A DNA stretch of 33,429 nt from Chloroflexota bacterium (GTDB lineage: Bacteria; Chloroflexota; Anaerolineae; Aggregatilineales; Phototrophicaceae), in contig JAPOYU010000165.1 in NCBI GenBank assembly GCA_026706395.1, positions 1 to 33,429 of the forward strand, written 5' to 3'. Shown one piece after another: positions 22,587-29,424 of this stretch. How positions within the stretch are numbered: the stretch's first letter is position 1; every line of letters begins with the position of its first letter. The translations under genes were made by a program, and so were the position numbers. The notes below the pieces were generated by a model. The model was not told the origin of the DNA, did not search any database, and saw nothing but the letters and a program-made list of their open reading frames with translations.

Positions 22587-23396
22587 TCATGATGCAGCGC
22601 GCCGCTGCCAGACCAGGAAGCGCCATTCGACAAAGGCCACCAGGCTGTACAAACTTAGAGCAATAACCGTCATGGTCAGCACTGTGACGACGACAAGGGG
22701 CGTATTGTATTGGCTGCGCGCCATGATCACCAAGACACCCAAACCGCTACCCGAACCAACGAATTCGCCTACAACCGCGCCTATCACCGCCAGAGTCGCG
22801 CTCGTCTTCAAACCGGCGAGAATAACCGGCAGCGCGGACGGCAGCTCCAAGGCGCGAAACGTGCGCCAGGGCCCGGCGTTCAAAGAGCGCATCAAATCGC
22901 GCAGGCGCGGCGATACGCTTCGAATGCCGACGATGGCGTTTACCAGCGTGGGAAAGAAGACAATGACCGCTGTGGTCACGACCTTGCTGCTCGGTCCCGT
23001 ACCGAACCAGATAATAAGCAAGGGGGCATATGCCACGATCGGCGTGGACTGGAAGGCGACAATGATCGGAGACAATACGTATTCCAGCAAAGGCGCTTTA
23101 GCAATGGCGTAACCAAGTACAAGGCCGATTCCGACGCCTAATACGAGACCGTACATCATCTCACCAAGCGTCGTCATGGTGTGCTTGGCCAGACTGCCAT
23201 CAGCAAGAGCGTCGGCGAAAGCGGCGTAAACATCAGCCGGCGCTGGAACAAGAATCGGTGAGATGATCCGCTGGTGAGTGATCCACTGCCATAGCAGAAG
23301 AAGCAGCAGAATTGTCAAGAGCGGCGACAGGCGGCGCAATGCGACTTGTCGCCTTTGCTTCGCTCGAAAATCATTATCTATGCTGGTAGTCCGCAT
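22587..23396 (-). CDS. ribX: Riboflavin ABC transporter permease, RibX-like
   Basis: A 269-residue inner-membrane permease of the NitT/TauT/ThiX type. The first helix is LSPLLTILLLLLLWQWITH. The SPILVPAPADVYAAFADAL loop and TTLGEMMYGLVLGVGIGLVL are typical of the group. The cytoplasmic EAA-type loop is LMRSLNAGPWRTFRALELPS with ALPVILAGLK after it. The start is the ATG at 23396, with GGAAG six bases upstream; the frame stays open through the riboswitch to 23660, but that extension is aptamer RNA and not protein. It is the first gene after the FMN riboswitch, so flavin level should set its expression. Assignment to riboflavin rests on the riboswitch and the operon partners. Confidence 0.88.
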   Translation of the reverse strand: MRTTSIDNDFRAKQRRQVALRRLSPLLTILLLLLLWQWITHQRIISPILVPAPADVYAAFADALADGSLAKHTMTTLGEMMYGLVLGVGIGLVLGYAIAKAPLLEYVLSPIIVAFQSTPIVAYAPLLIIWFGTGPSSKVVTTAVIVFFPTLVNAIVGIRSVSPRLRDLMRSLNAGPWRTFRALELPSALPVILAGLKTSATLAVIGAVVGEFVGSGSGLGVLVIMARSQYNTPLVVVTVLTMTVIALSLYSLVAFVEWRFLVWQRRAAS

Positions 23397-23402
23397 ATCG
23401 CG

Positions 23403-23430
23403 CTTCCAGGATTTCACAACTGAGGAAGGG
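23403..23430 (-). promoter_or_regulatory. Candidate expression platform of the FMN riboswitch over the ribX ribosome-binding site
   Basis: On the minus strand CCCTTCC (23430-23424) can pair through CTTCC with the Shine-Dalgarno GGAAG (23407-23403), closing the ribX start. The same CCCTTC is complementary over six bases to GAAGGG (23528-23523), the 3' strand of aptamer helix P1. The two pairings exclude one another, as in a translational switch. No T-run terminator was found in this leader. Confidence 0.5.
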
Positions 23431-23522
23431 CGATACGCAAAGCGAGGCACCGCAGAATTACGCGATGGACCAACGCAAAGCCGTATGTCTAACCAGGCGA
23501 GCCCCCAGTGGCGGCCTGCCAA

Positions 23523-23692
23523 CCCTTCTCCCATCCGGACTATCACCGTCGGCTCCGGAATCTCACCGGAATCCACCTGCCCAGCGTTTCGCTGAGACAC
23601 AACGCCAAACCACAGGCGATGATCAGGGTCACGGGCTTGGCATGCCGCAGCATGCATCACCGCCGGTAGGGACTTTCACCCTGCCCCGAAGG
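23523..23692 (-). promoter_or_regulatory. FMN riboswitch (RFN element)
   Basis: About 170 nt on the minus strand carry the RFN consensus in order: CTTCGGGGCAGGGTGAAAGT, CCCTACCGGCGGTGATG, a variable hairpin GCATGC-TGCG-GCATGC, AAGCCCGTGA, a second variable hairpin CAGCGAAACGCTG, GGTGAGATTCCGGAGCCGAC, GGTGATAGTCCGGATGGGAG, and the closing GAAGG. P1 forms between CAACCTTC and GAAGGGTTG with one bulged G. The aptamer binds flavin mononucleotide and normally turns expression off when FMN is plentiful. It heads the ribX-ribY-ATPase operon, 126 bases before the ribX ATG. Recognition is from sequence pattern only, but it is strong. Confidence 0.95.
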
Positions 23693-23716
23693 TTGGTTCA
23701 GATTTACACTGCGGCA

Positions 23717-23744
23717 AGTATATCAAAACTTAAGAGGAATTCAA
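23717..23744 (-). promoter_or_regulatory. Promoter of the riboswitch-controlled ribX operon
   Basis: On the minus strand TTGAAT (23744-23739) and TATACT (23722-23717) are 16 bases apart, with TG in the extended -10 position (TGaTATACT). Transcription would begin near 23710, about 18 bases before the aptamer. It fits in the 60-base gap after the histidine kinase stop. Confidence 0.6.
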
Positions 23745-23752
23745 TCAGAAGC

Positions 23753-25012
23753 CTAGAGCGGCGCAACCGACTGAGGCAGCTCCAGCGCCGGCTCATCTTC
23801 AGACTGCTCCGCGCTTGGCTGCTGGAAGTCCGCATCAGCTTTGAGCACGCTGAAGACAAATTTCCCTCCGATGCCTTGGCTGTTGCCTTCAGCCCAAATG
23901 CGCCCGCCATGCGCTTCGACGATGTGTTTGCAAATGGCGAGGCCCAAGCCGGTTCCTTCGTCGCCGGAGCGCGAGACATCCGCCTGGTAGAATCGCTCAA
24001 AAATACGCTCGCGAACATCGTCGGGCACGCCGGGACCGTTATCAAACACTGTAACTACGATTTCTTCCTCGATTTCGGCGGCGGTAATCGTGATGGCATC
24101 ATCCGCGGGCGACCACTTGATTGCATTGTGCAGCAGATTGCCCAGGACCCGCCGCAACTGGTCGGCGTCGCACAGGACATCAAGATTCTGTGGCACGTGG
24201 CTGACGATTGTAAGATTCTTTGTCTGGGCCTGCGATTCCAGCCGCTCGATCGCATCGTCTATGACTTGCTTCAATGGGGTCTTCACCAGACGCAGAATGG
24301 CCTCGCCCGATTCAATCATGGACAGGTCGAGCAGCTCCTGAGCCAGCCATAGCAGCGAGTCGGTCTCCATTGCGATTTCCTTGAGCGATTGAATGCTGGC
24401 CTTCCGCTTTGGTTTATCGGCGTCAAGGAAAAGACCTTCAATAATCAGGCGGATCCGTGTAATCGGCGTTCGCAATTCGTGCGAGATATTGGCGACCAGG
24501 TCGCGCCGGGCGCGGTTAAGCTGCACCAGGTCGGTAATGTCGCGCATGACAATGCCAACGCAAACAGCTCCCCCAAGATAATCGATAGCCAGGGCACGAA
24601 CTCGATAGTTGGAGCTGCCAATTAGGAATTGCTCCTCGAGCCGCTCGCTTTCTCGCTGGGCCATGGCGACCAAGCTGATAAGCTCAGGCGACTCAATTAC
24701 CTGCGAAAGTGCTTTGCCTATGGCAGATTCATCGGTGATAAGGCGGGCAGCTGACTGATTCAGGGCGAGTATATTCTGATCGGCATCAAGCAAAAACATT
24801 AGATCAAAGGAGATATGATCCGCAGCGGAAACGAGCCCCTGATGCAAGAGCTGTTTACGTTCGCTCTCGTTGAGTTGAGCGCGAAGATGGCCGATTTCTT
24901 CGGCTTGACCACGTACGGTCGAGTTGGCCGCATGCAAGCGCCGGCTCTGATTGTAAGCAACACTGCCCATGCCAAGCAAGGAGACAATCAAGAGTGTCAG
25001 CAGAACTTCCAC
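23753..25012 (-). CDS. Sensor histidine kinase, PhoR-like
   Basis: A 419-residue membrane kinase that phosphorylates the response regulator encoded just upstream. One N-terminal helix (LLTLLIVSLLGMGSVAY) is followed by a short coil (30-55) and a PAS domain (about 62-165, MFLLDADQNILALNQSAARL). The HisKA dimerisation helix carries phospho-acceptor His178 in NISHELRTPI. ATPase boxes follow: N box NLLHNAIKWSP (292-302), G1 DNGPGVPD (324-331), F box FERFYQ and G2 GTGLGLAI (353-360). There is no periplasmic sensor loop, so the signal is probably internal or at the membrane. The start is a GTG one base after the regulator's stop, showing tight coupling. The inducing signal cannot be read. Confidence 0.94.
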   Translation of the reverse strand: MEVLLTLLIVSLLGMGSVAYNQSRRLHAANSTVRGQAEEIGHLRAQLNESERKQLLHQGLVSAADHISFDLMFLLDADQNILALNQSAARLITDESAIGKALSQVIESPELISLVAMAQRESERLEEQFLIGSSNYRVRALAIDYLGGAVCVGIVMRDITDLVQLNRARRDLVANISHELRTPITRIRLIIEGLFLDADKPKRKASIQSLKEIAMETDSLLWLAQELLDLSMIESGEAILRLVKTPLKQVIDDAIERLESQAQTKNLTIVSHVPQNLDVLCDADQLRRVLGNLLHNAIKWSPADDAITITAAEIEEEIVVTVFDNGPGVPDDVRERIFERFYQADVSRSGDEGTGLGLAICKHIVEAHGGRIWAEGNSQGIGGKFVFSVLKADADFQQPSAEQSEDEPALELPQSVAPL

Positions 25013-25013
25013 A

Positions 25014-25718
25014 TCAGCCCTCGAATCTGTAACCGACGCCGCGGACTGTGCTTATGCGCTCCGGTTTTGATGGGTTGTCTTCGATCTTTTCACGCAGCCA
25101 GCGGATGTGGACATCAACCGTACGTTTGTCACTCGCGCCTATCAGGTAGTCTTCACCCCAAACGTTAGCAATAAGAAAGTCGCGCGAGAGGACTGCTCGT
25201 TGGTTGCGCATAAATACGGCGAGCAGGGTGTATTCCTTGTTGGTGAGCTTAACTTCATTCTCGCCTTTGAATACGCGTCTTCCAGTGAGGTCGAGGCGCA
25301 GATCGCCCGAGGAAAGTTCATCTCGCTTCAATCCGGTTTCCGGCGCAGGTCGGCGCATCTGCACGCGCACACGCGCCAGGAACTCGCCCAAGCCAAAGGG
25401 CTTGACGATGTAGTCATTGGCGCCGCTCTCCAAACCTAAGATTTTGTCATTTTCGGTGCCGCGGGCCGTCAGCATGATGACCGGCACACTTGATGTCTTA
25501 CTGTCGTTGCGGATCATGCGACAAAGGCTGACACCGTCGAGACCAGGCAACATAATGTCCAACACGATTAAATCGTAACTGGCGCTGCGCGCCATGTTCA
25601 AACCGGTCTCGCCATCAAACGCGGTGAAGACATCATAACCTTCAGCGCGCAAGTTATCAGCCAGTTTGCTAATCACTCTTTCGTCGTCTTCAACGACCAG
25701 AATCTTTTTAGCCACCAT
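25014..25718 (-). CDS. Response regulator, OmpR/PhoB family
   Basis: A 234-residue transcription factor. The receiver domain (1-120) has the acidic pair Asp11-Asp12 (VVEDDE), phospho-acceptor Asp54 (IVLDIMLPGLDG), Thr84 (IMLTARG) and Lys106 (YIVKPFGLGE). A winged-helix domain follows (about 135-234), with LTNKEYTLLAVFMRNQ, VWGEDYLIGASDKRTVDVHI and the final STVRGVGYRFEG, the standard OmpR/PhoB ending. It is the first gene of the pair with the histidine kinase. No target site could be assigned; the operon following the kinase, ribXY, already has its own promoter and riboswitch. Confidence 0.95.
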   Translation of the reverse strand: MVAKKILVVEDDERVISKLADNLRAEGYDVFTAFDGETGLNMARSASYDLIVLDIMLPGLDGVSLCRMIRNDSKTSSVPVIMLTARGTENDKILGLESGANDYIVKPFGLGEFLARVRVQMRRPAPETGLKRDELSSGDLRLDLTGRRVFKGENEVKLTNKEYTLLAVFMRNQRAVLSRDFLIANVWGEDYLIGASDKRTVDVHIRWLREKIEDNPSKPERISTVRGVGYRFEG

Positions 25719-25862
25719 GACTATCCATTATGTGGCTGACAGCGCATTTAGCATACTCCAAATCCACTAAGTCTATGTTAAGTCATTTGGCATGTCTTTT
25801 AAACATCTGGGAGTGGTGAAAATGAGGACATGGCGTCCGGTCACAGGACATAATAGATGCAG

Positions 25863-25929
25863 GGGCGACTTTGTGAGTCACCCGCGTAAATCAATAATGA
25901 CAGGTTTCGGGCGACATACAATGTCGCCC
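25863..25929. repeat. REP-like palindromes, tandem pair (unit 2)
   Basis: GGGCGACT-TTGTG-AGTCACCC (25863-25883) has one mismatch. GGGCGACAT-ACA-ATGTCGCCC (25909-25929) is perfect over 9 bp and is followed by CCTAC-type flank. They are spaced by 25 bases in the 286-base gap between the response regulator and the P1 peptidase, where no gene was seen. The core GGGCGA and the flank resemble the unit at 10344. Confidence 0.65.
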
Positions 25930-26004
25930 CTACGAGCTAGACAAGGCGGCGGCTGGGACAAAACACAGGCGATGCCGTCCAAGGAACGGGCATGTCCTAT
26001 GGGG

Positions 26005-26970
26005 TTAGCTTTGCGGGTCGGTGATCGCAGTAACACCTGCCAAAGTGGTTGCGTGGCGCACAGCGCGACGGATTGATTCCGCCACCATTTCCGCGGCATG
26101 AGCGCCGATAAAGGTTGGGTCACCCGGCAGATCCCCAGTGGCCACAGCAAAAATCGTATCGCCATCGAACATCGTGTGGGCTGGATTCACCGCACGCGCG
26201 ATCCCGTCATGAGCCATCTGCGCAACCTTCTGCGCACCCGCCTTGTCCAGCGTCCCGTTGGTCGCAACAAGGCCAATGACTGTATTCTCGGCAGCGGGAA
26301 TTTCCGTCGCCATACGCGCCATTTCCGCCAGCACGGAGACAAAACCGTCTCCATCCGCCTTTCGCAGGCCAGCCATGATTTTGCCATCGTCAGCGATAAT
26401 ATTGCCCACAGAATTCACAGCCATCAGCGCGGCAATAACGAGCCCGTTCGGCAAGGTCACAGCTGCCGAGCCGATGCCGCCTTTGGTCGCGCGTTCGTTC
26501 CCGAGGATGGCCGCAATTCTAGCGCCGGTCCCCGCGCCAACAGAGCCCATGGCGACGGGTTCACTGGACGCCTCCTCGCAGGCTTGGTATCCCGCATCGG
26601 GCCCCGGCACTCGTCCCGGTTCGCCTAGAGTGAGGTCGAAAAGAATCGCAGCAGGCACTATCGGAACAACAACGCCACTGCGTGACCGATAACCCAGACC
26701 GCGCTCCACATGCCAGCGCATGACGCCGTCAGCCGTCGCCAGGCCGAATGCGCTGCCGCCAGAAAGCACGACCGCGCTAACTTCTCCCACCAGGTTGTGC
26801 GCCTGCAGCAGATCGGTTTCGCGCGTGCCCGGCGCTCCACCGCGAACATCAACCGCCCCCACTGTGCCTTGTTGGCAAAGCACGACAGTACAACCGGTGG
26901 CGCCAGCGATATCGGTATAGTGCCCGACGCGTAGGCCCGGCACGCTAGTCAGCGTGTCATTCTTCGTCAT
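26005..26970 (-). CDS. P1 family (S58, DmpA-like) self-processing aminopeptidase
   Basis: A 321-residue Ntn-type peptidase of the P1/DmpA family, made as one chain and cut into two subunits. It opens TSVPGLRVGHYTDIAGATGC, then AVDVRGGAPGTRETDLL and VVLSGGSAFGLATADGVM, which are the family's N-terminal hallmarks. The probable self-cleavage site is before Ser168 in KGGIGSAAVTLPNGL, which would become the N-terminal nucleophile. HTMFDGDTIFAVATG matches the C-terminal part. Relatives release N-terminal D- or beta-amino acids from peptides; the substrate here is unknown. It overlaps the stop of the small DUF2007-like gene by 14 bases, so the two are one unit. Confidence 0.9.
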   Translation of the reverse strand: MTKNDTLTSVPGLRVGHYTDIAGATGCTVVLCQQGTVGAVDVRGGAPGTRETDLLQAHNLVGEVSAVVLSGGSAFGLATADGVMRWHVERGLGYRSRSGVVVPIVPAAILFDLTLGEPGRVPGPDAGYQACEEASSEPVAMGSVGAGTGARIAAILGNERATKGGIGSAAVTLPNGLVIAALMAVNSVGNIIADDGKIMAGLRKADGDGFVSVLAEMARMATEIPAAENTVIGLVATNGTLDKAGAQKVAQMAHDGIARAVNPAHTMFDGDTIFAVATGDLPGDPTFIGAHAAEMVAESIRRAVRHATTLAGVTAITDPQS

Positions 26971-27298
26971 CTTCTACGTAGTATTCGACGCCATCGCCGT
27001 CGTCCTGCCAGATCAGTTGAACCTTATCGTTGCTGGCTTCAAGTTGATCATCGAAGTCAGTGCGCAGCAATGCGACCGCCTGGTCATAGTCTGCCGGAGC
27101 CACCAGTATCTTAATCTCGCCAAGGTTGCCCAGCGTAATGCCGAGCGCTGTCGCGCCGGCCTCTTGGTGGATCATCGCAGGAATTTCATGCGCCCTTAAC
27201 TTGCCCAACAAGATATGCGCTTCCTGCAGATTATGTGTGATGTAAGCGGCGATCCAGCGCGGACCATCGCTCGACTTGTCATTCTTGCGCAGGCTCAT
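26957..27298 (-). CDS. Small DUF2007-like protein
   Basis: A 113-residue cytosolic protein. The middle (RWIAAYITHNLQEAHILLGK, then IPAMIHQEAGATALGITLGN and IKILVAPADYDQAVALLRTD) follows the DUF2007 pattern: a beta-alpha-beta unit with 'several routes to a value' helices and the VPxxDYxxAxxLL-type ending. DUF2007 proteins are proposed signal-transducing or PII-like folds without an agreed role. The acidic tail GDGVEYYVEDDEE overlaps the beginning of the P1 peptidase gene by 14 bases, suggesting translational coupling. Assignment is by pattern and moderate. Confidence 0.7.
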   Translation of the reverse strand: MSLRKNDKSSDGPRWIAAYITHNLQEAHILLGKLRAHEIPAMIHQEAGATALGITLGNLGEIKILVAPADYDQAVALLRTDFDDQLEASNDKVQLIWQDDGDGVEYYVEDDEE

Positions 27299-27413
27299 GA
27301 TGTGCTTTCGGAAATTGGTCGCAACTGCGTCAAGCGCTCAGGATTAGGATAATCCAGCCGATGGCCCCTGACAAGTCGTTCGGGCAATTCAGAATGATCC
27401 CGCCGCAACACCG

Positions 27414-29321
27414 TCAATCACCGATTCGTATTTGCGCGATTTCCACCTCGCGTTCAAAGCGTCTTTCACCGTCAAGGACTGCGCCCGGCTGGCTGCGCCC
27501 CGTCTCGTAATCGTACAGGATCAGCTTTGCAGCGTATTCTGCCTGTGGCAATTCCGCGACATTGAGCGATTTATGATACAAGGCATCGCCGCCAATCACG
27601 TCGTCCAATTGGGCAATCATGTCGCCTTGCGCGTCAAACAGCTGGAGCGAAAACGCGTACTGACTCGCCATCGTGTTGGTCCACCAAAAGTAGATGTTCA
27701 GGTCTTCATTTAGCGGCCGAAGCAAGATGTTCGCGAGCTCAGTGCCGTTCTCGTAATGAATTTCAAGCGGCTGCCGCGAGACGAGCAGTTCGCATGGTAT
27801 TGAGCGTTTGGCATACAGGTCGACGATCGAATTGTCAGTTTCGAGGAAGCGGCCGCAAGAATGAAAATGATTCGAGAAATCATCGGCAAAGGCCTTCATG
27901 GACTGCAAGTCAGTCTCCTGAGGATTATGTATGAGCCAAATCGGGAAGTTCCAGATCGCCATGCTCTCCACATCGACGTAGCGCGCATCCGTGCTCTGAA
28001 CGACGGGATTGCCGTCGGCATCATTCCAAATATGTATTAGTCCGCGCCAGTTTCCCGTTTTCCTGCCATAGTAATCCAGAAGCTTATTCTCGTTGAGTAG
28101 CGTATCCCGGTGAAAGCTAAGGACAAAATCGCTTCTTCGCGGATCAATTCCCGGTTCATACAGCAGGTCTTGAAAATGCGGCACCGTATTGTGTTTCTGG
28201 TCTCGTTGATTCGTGTACAGATACAACTCGTCAGAACGCCAAAACATGAAGAAGAGCGCGATCCATACAGCCATAAACGGCAGGCGCAACAGATTCCATC
28301 CCGGCAACAAGTTTAATGCTATAGCCAGGGTGCAGATTAGAAGGATGCCTGCCGAAATTGTATATCGAATGCGCCGAGCGATTATCAGCGCAGTGAATTC
28401 GTTGGCAACAAGCAGCAACGCCAAGACAAAAACGCAGATAATCGTTATGTAGACTTGCGATGGGGCTAACTGCCTGAACCGGAAGACAAGCACAGCGGCG
28501 GCGGCAAAGATAAGTGGTTGGCCATTGGAGTAAATCGAAAGCAGAGCAGACAGCGCATCGCCCAGGGCAAGAGCATCGCTCGCAGGCACGTTACGAATCT
28601 GCAGATATGACCAAGCGTATGGCAACCAGGGCAAGAATAGCAGTGCAACAAAGACTGCCGCCACGCAGATTTGCACCCAGCGCAAGTTCTTTGGCGCGAT
28701 CAGCAGATGATATATGCCGATTGCAGCAAGCAGAATGAAACCGAAATAGTGAGTATAAACAAGTGCCGCGCAGCTGGCGACCAAAGAAAGCCACCGCCGT
28801 CTCATCTTTGCGTTAGCAGAGATCAATGACGTCCAGTAAGACCATAGAACCCAGGCTGAAACTAGGGCCAAGAGGGCATACATTCTCGCCTGATGGGCAT
28901 AAAAAATGAAGAAGGCCAAAAATGATGCAATCAGGACTGCATCCAGTGCTGTGTCTTTGTGCACAGTTGCGCGTACCAGACGGTACGTGAAGGCGATTGC
29001 CAACAGTCCTGTGAACAGTGACAGCAGCCGGATGGTGAACAAGTCTCGGCCTGTGTAACGAATCCATAGATTAAGCGCCATGTGATACAGTGGCACGTGA
29101 ACTGGATCCTCTAGGGCTATTCTGCGCACCACCTCATTTACACTGTAATTCGGATGCGCGCGCGAAATATACATATCCTGGATAGAGTTTATGTCCGCCG
29201 GACGCGCGGGTTCGGACTTCAATATTGGCAGGCTGGAGCCGAAGACAAAGGCAAGGCACAGCACTGCAACCGTGAAATGCGCGATTGCACTCTTGCCAAC
29301 GAAGAGACGTTCTCTGTTCAT
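27414..29321 (-). CDS. GT39-like membrane glycosyltransferase, copy A
   Basis: A 635-residue integral membrane protein with about ten helices in residues 1-380. The PMT/ArnT-like fold uses a polyprenyl-phosphate sugar on the outer face. The start HFTVAVLCLAFVFGSSLPIL is the first helix. The first loop has ADINSIQDMY where the family usually has Asp-Glu, and PLYHMALNLWIRYTGRDLFT matches the PLY motif. The C-terminal 240 residues are outside the membrane and end in a beta-domain (LNIYFWWTNTMASQYAFSLQ, AEYAAKLILYDYETG) common in Chloroflexota glycosyltransferases. It is a close paralogue of the next gene upstream. The Asp is kept but the adjacent Glu of copy B is Ile here. Probable role: envelope polymer or glycoprotein. 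Confidence 0.8.
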   Translation of the reverse strand: MNRERLFVGKSAIAHFTVAVLCLAFVFGSSLPILKSEPARPADINSIQDMYISRAHPNYSVNEVVRRIALEDPVHVPLYHMALNLWIRYTGRDLFTIRLLSLFTGLLAIAFTYRLVRATVHKDTALDAVLIASFLAFFIFYAHQARMYALLALVSAWVLWSYWTSLISANAKMRRRWLSLVASCAALVYTHYFGFILLAAIGIYHLLIAPKNLRWVQICVAAVFVALLFLPWLPYAWSYLQIRNVPASDALALGDALSALLSIYSNGQPLIFAAAAVLVFRFRQLAPSQVYITIICVFVLALLLVANEFTALIIARRIRYTISAGILLICTLAIALNLLPGWNLLRLPFMAVWIALFFMFWRSDELYLYTNQRDQKHNTVPHFQDLLYEPGIDPRRSDFVLSFHRDTLLNENKLLDYYGRKTGNWRGLIHIWNDADGNPVVQSTDARYVDVESMAIWNFPIWLIHNPQETDLQSMKAFADDFSNHFHSCGRFLETDNSIVDLYAKRSIPCELLVSRQPLEIHYENGTELANILLRPLNEDLNIYFWWTNTMASQYAFSLQLFDAQGDMIAQLDDVIGGDALYHKSLNVAELPQAEYAAKLILYDYETGRSQPGAVLDGERRFEREVEIAQIRIGD

Positions 29322-29424
29322 CCTGTTCCGATTTTACGCCTGAGTGGGTGGATTTGCCCGCCCAATAAACGACAAGACCTGACGCAGATGCGACCACACG
29401 CAGCCAGTTTCTCAGCAGATCGCG

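Noticed and set aside
23397..23660. 88-codon N-terminal extension of the ribX-like permease
   Set aside because: It is translation of the FMN aptamer and leader; the ATG at 23396 gives a protein of family length.
25719..25800. CTGTCA near the response-regulator start as a possible Pho box
   Set aside because: Only one half-site was found; a Pho box needs two repeats in register.
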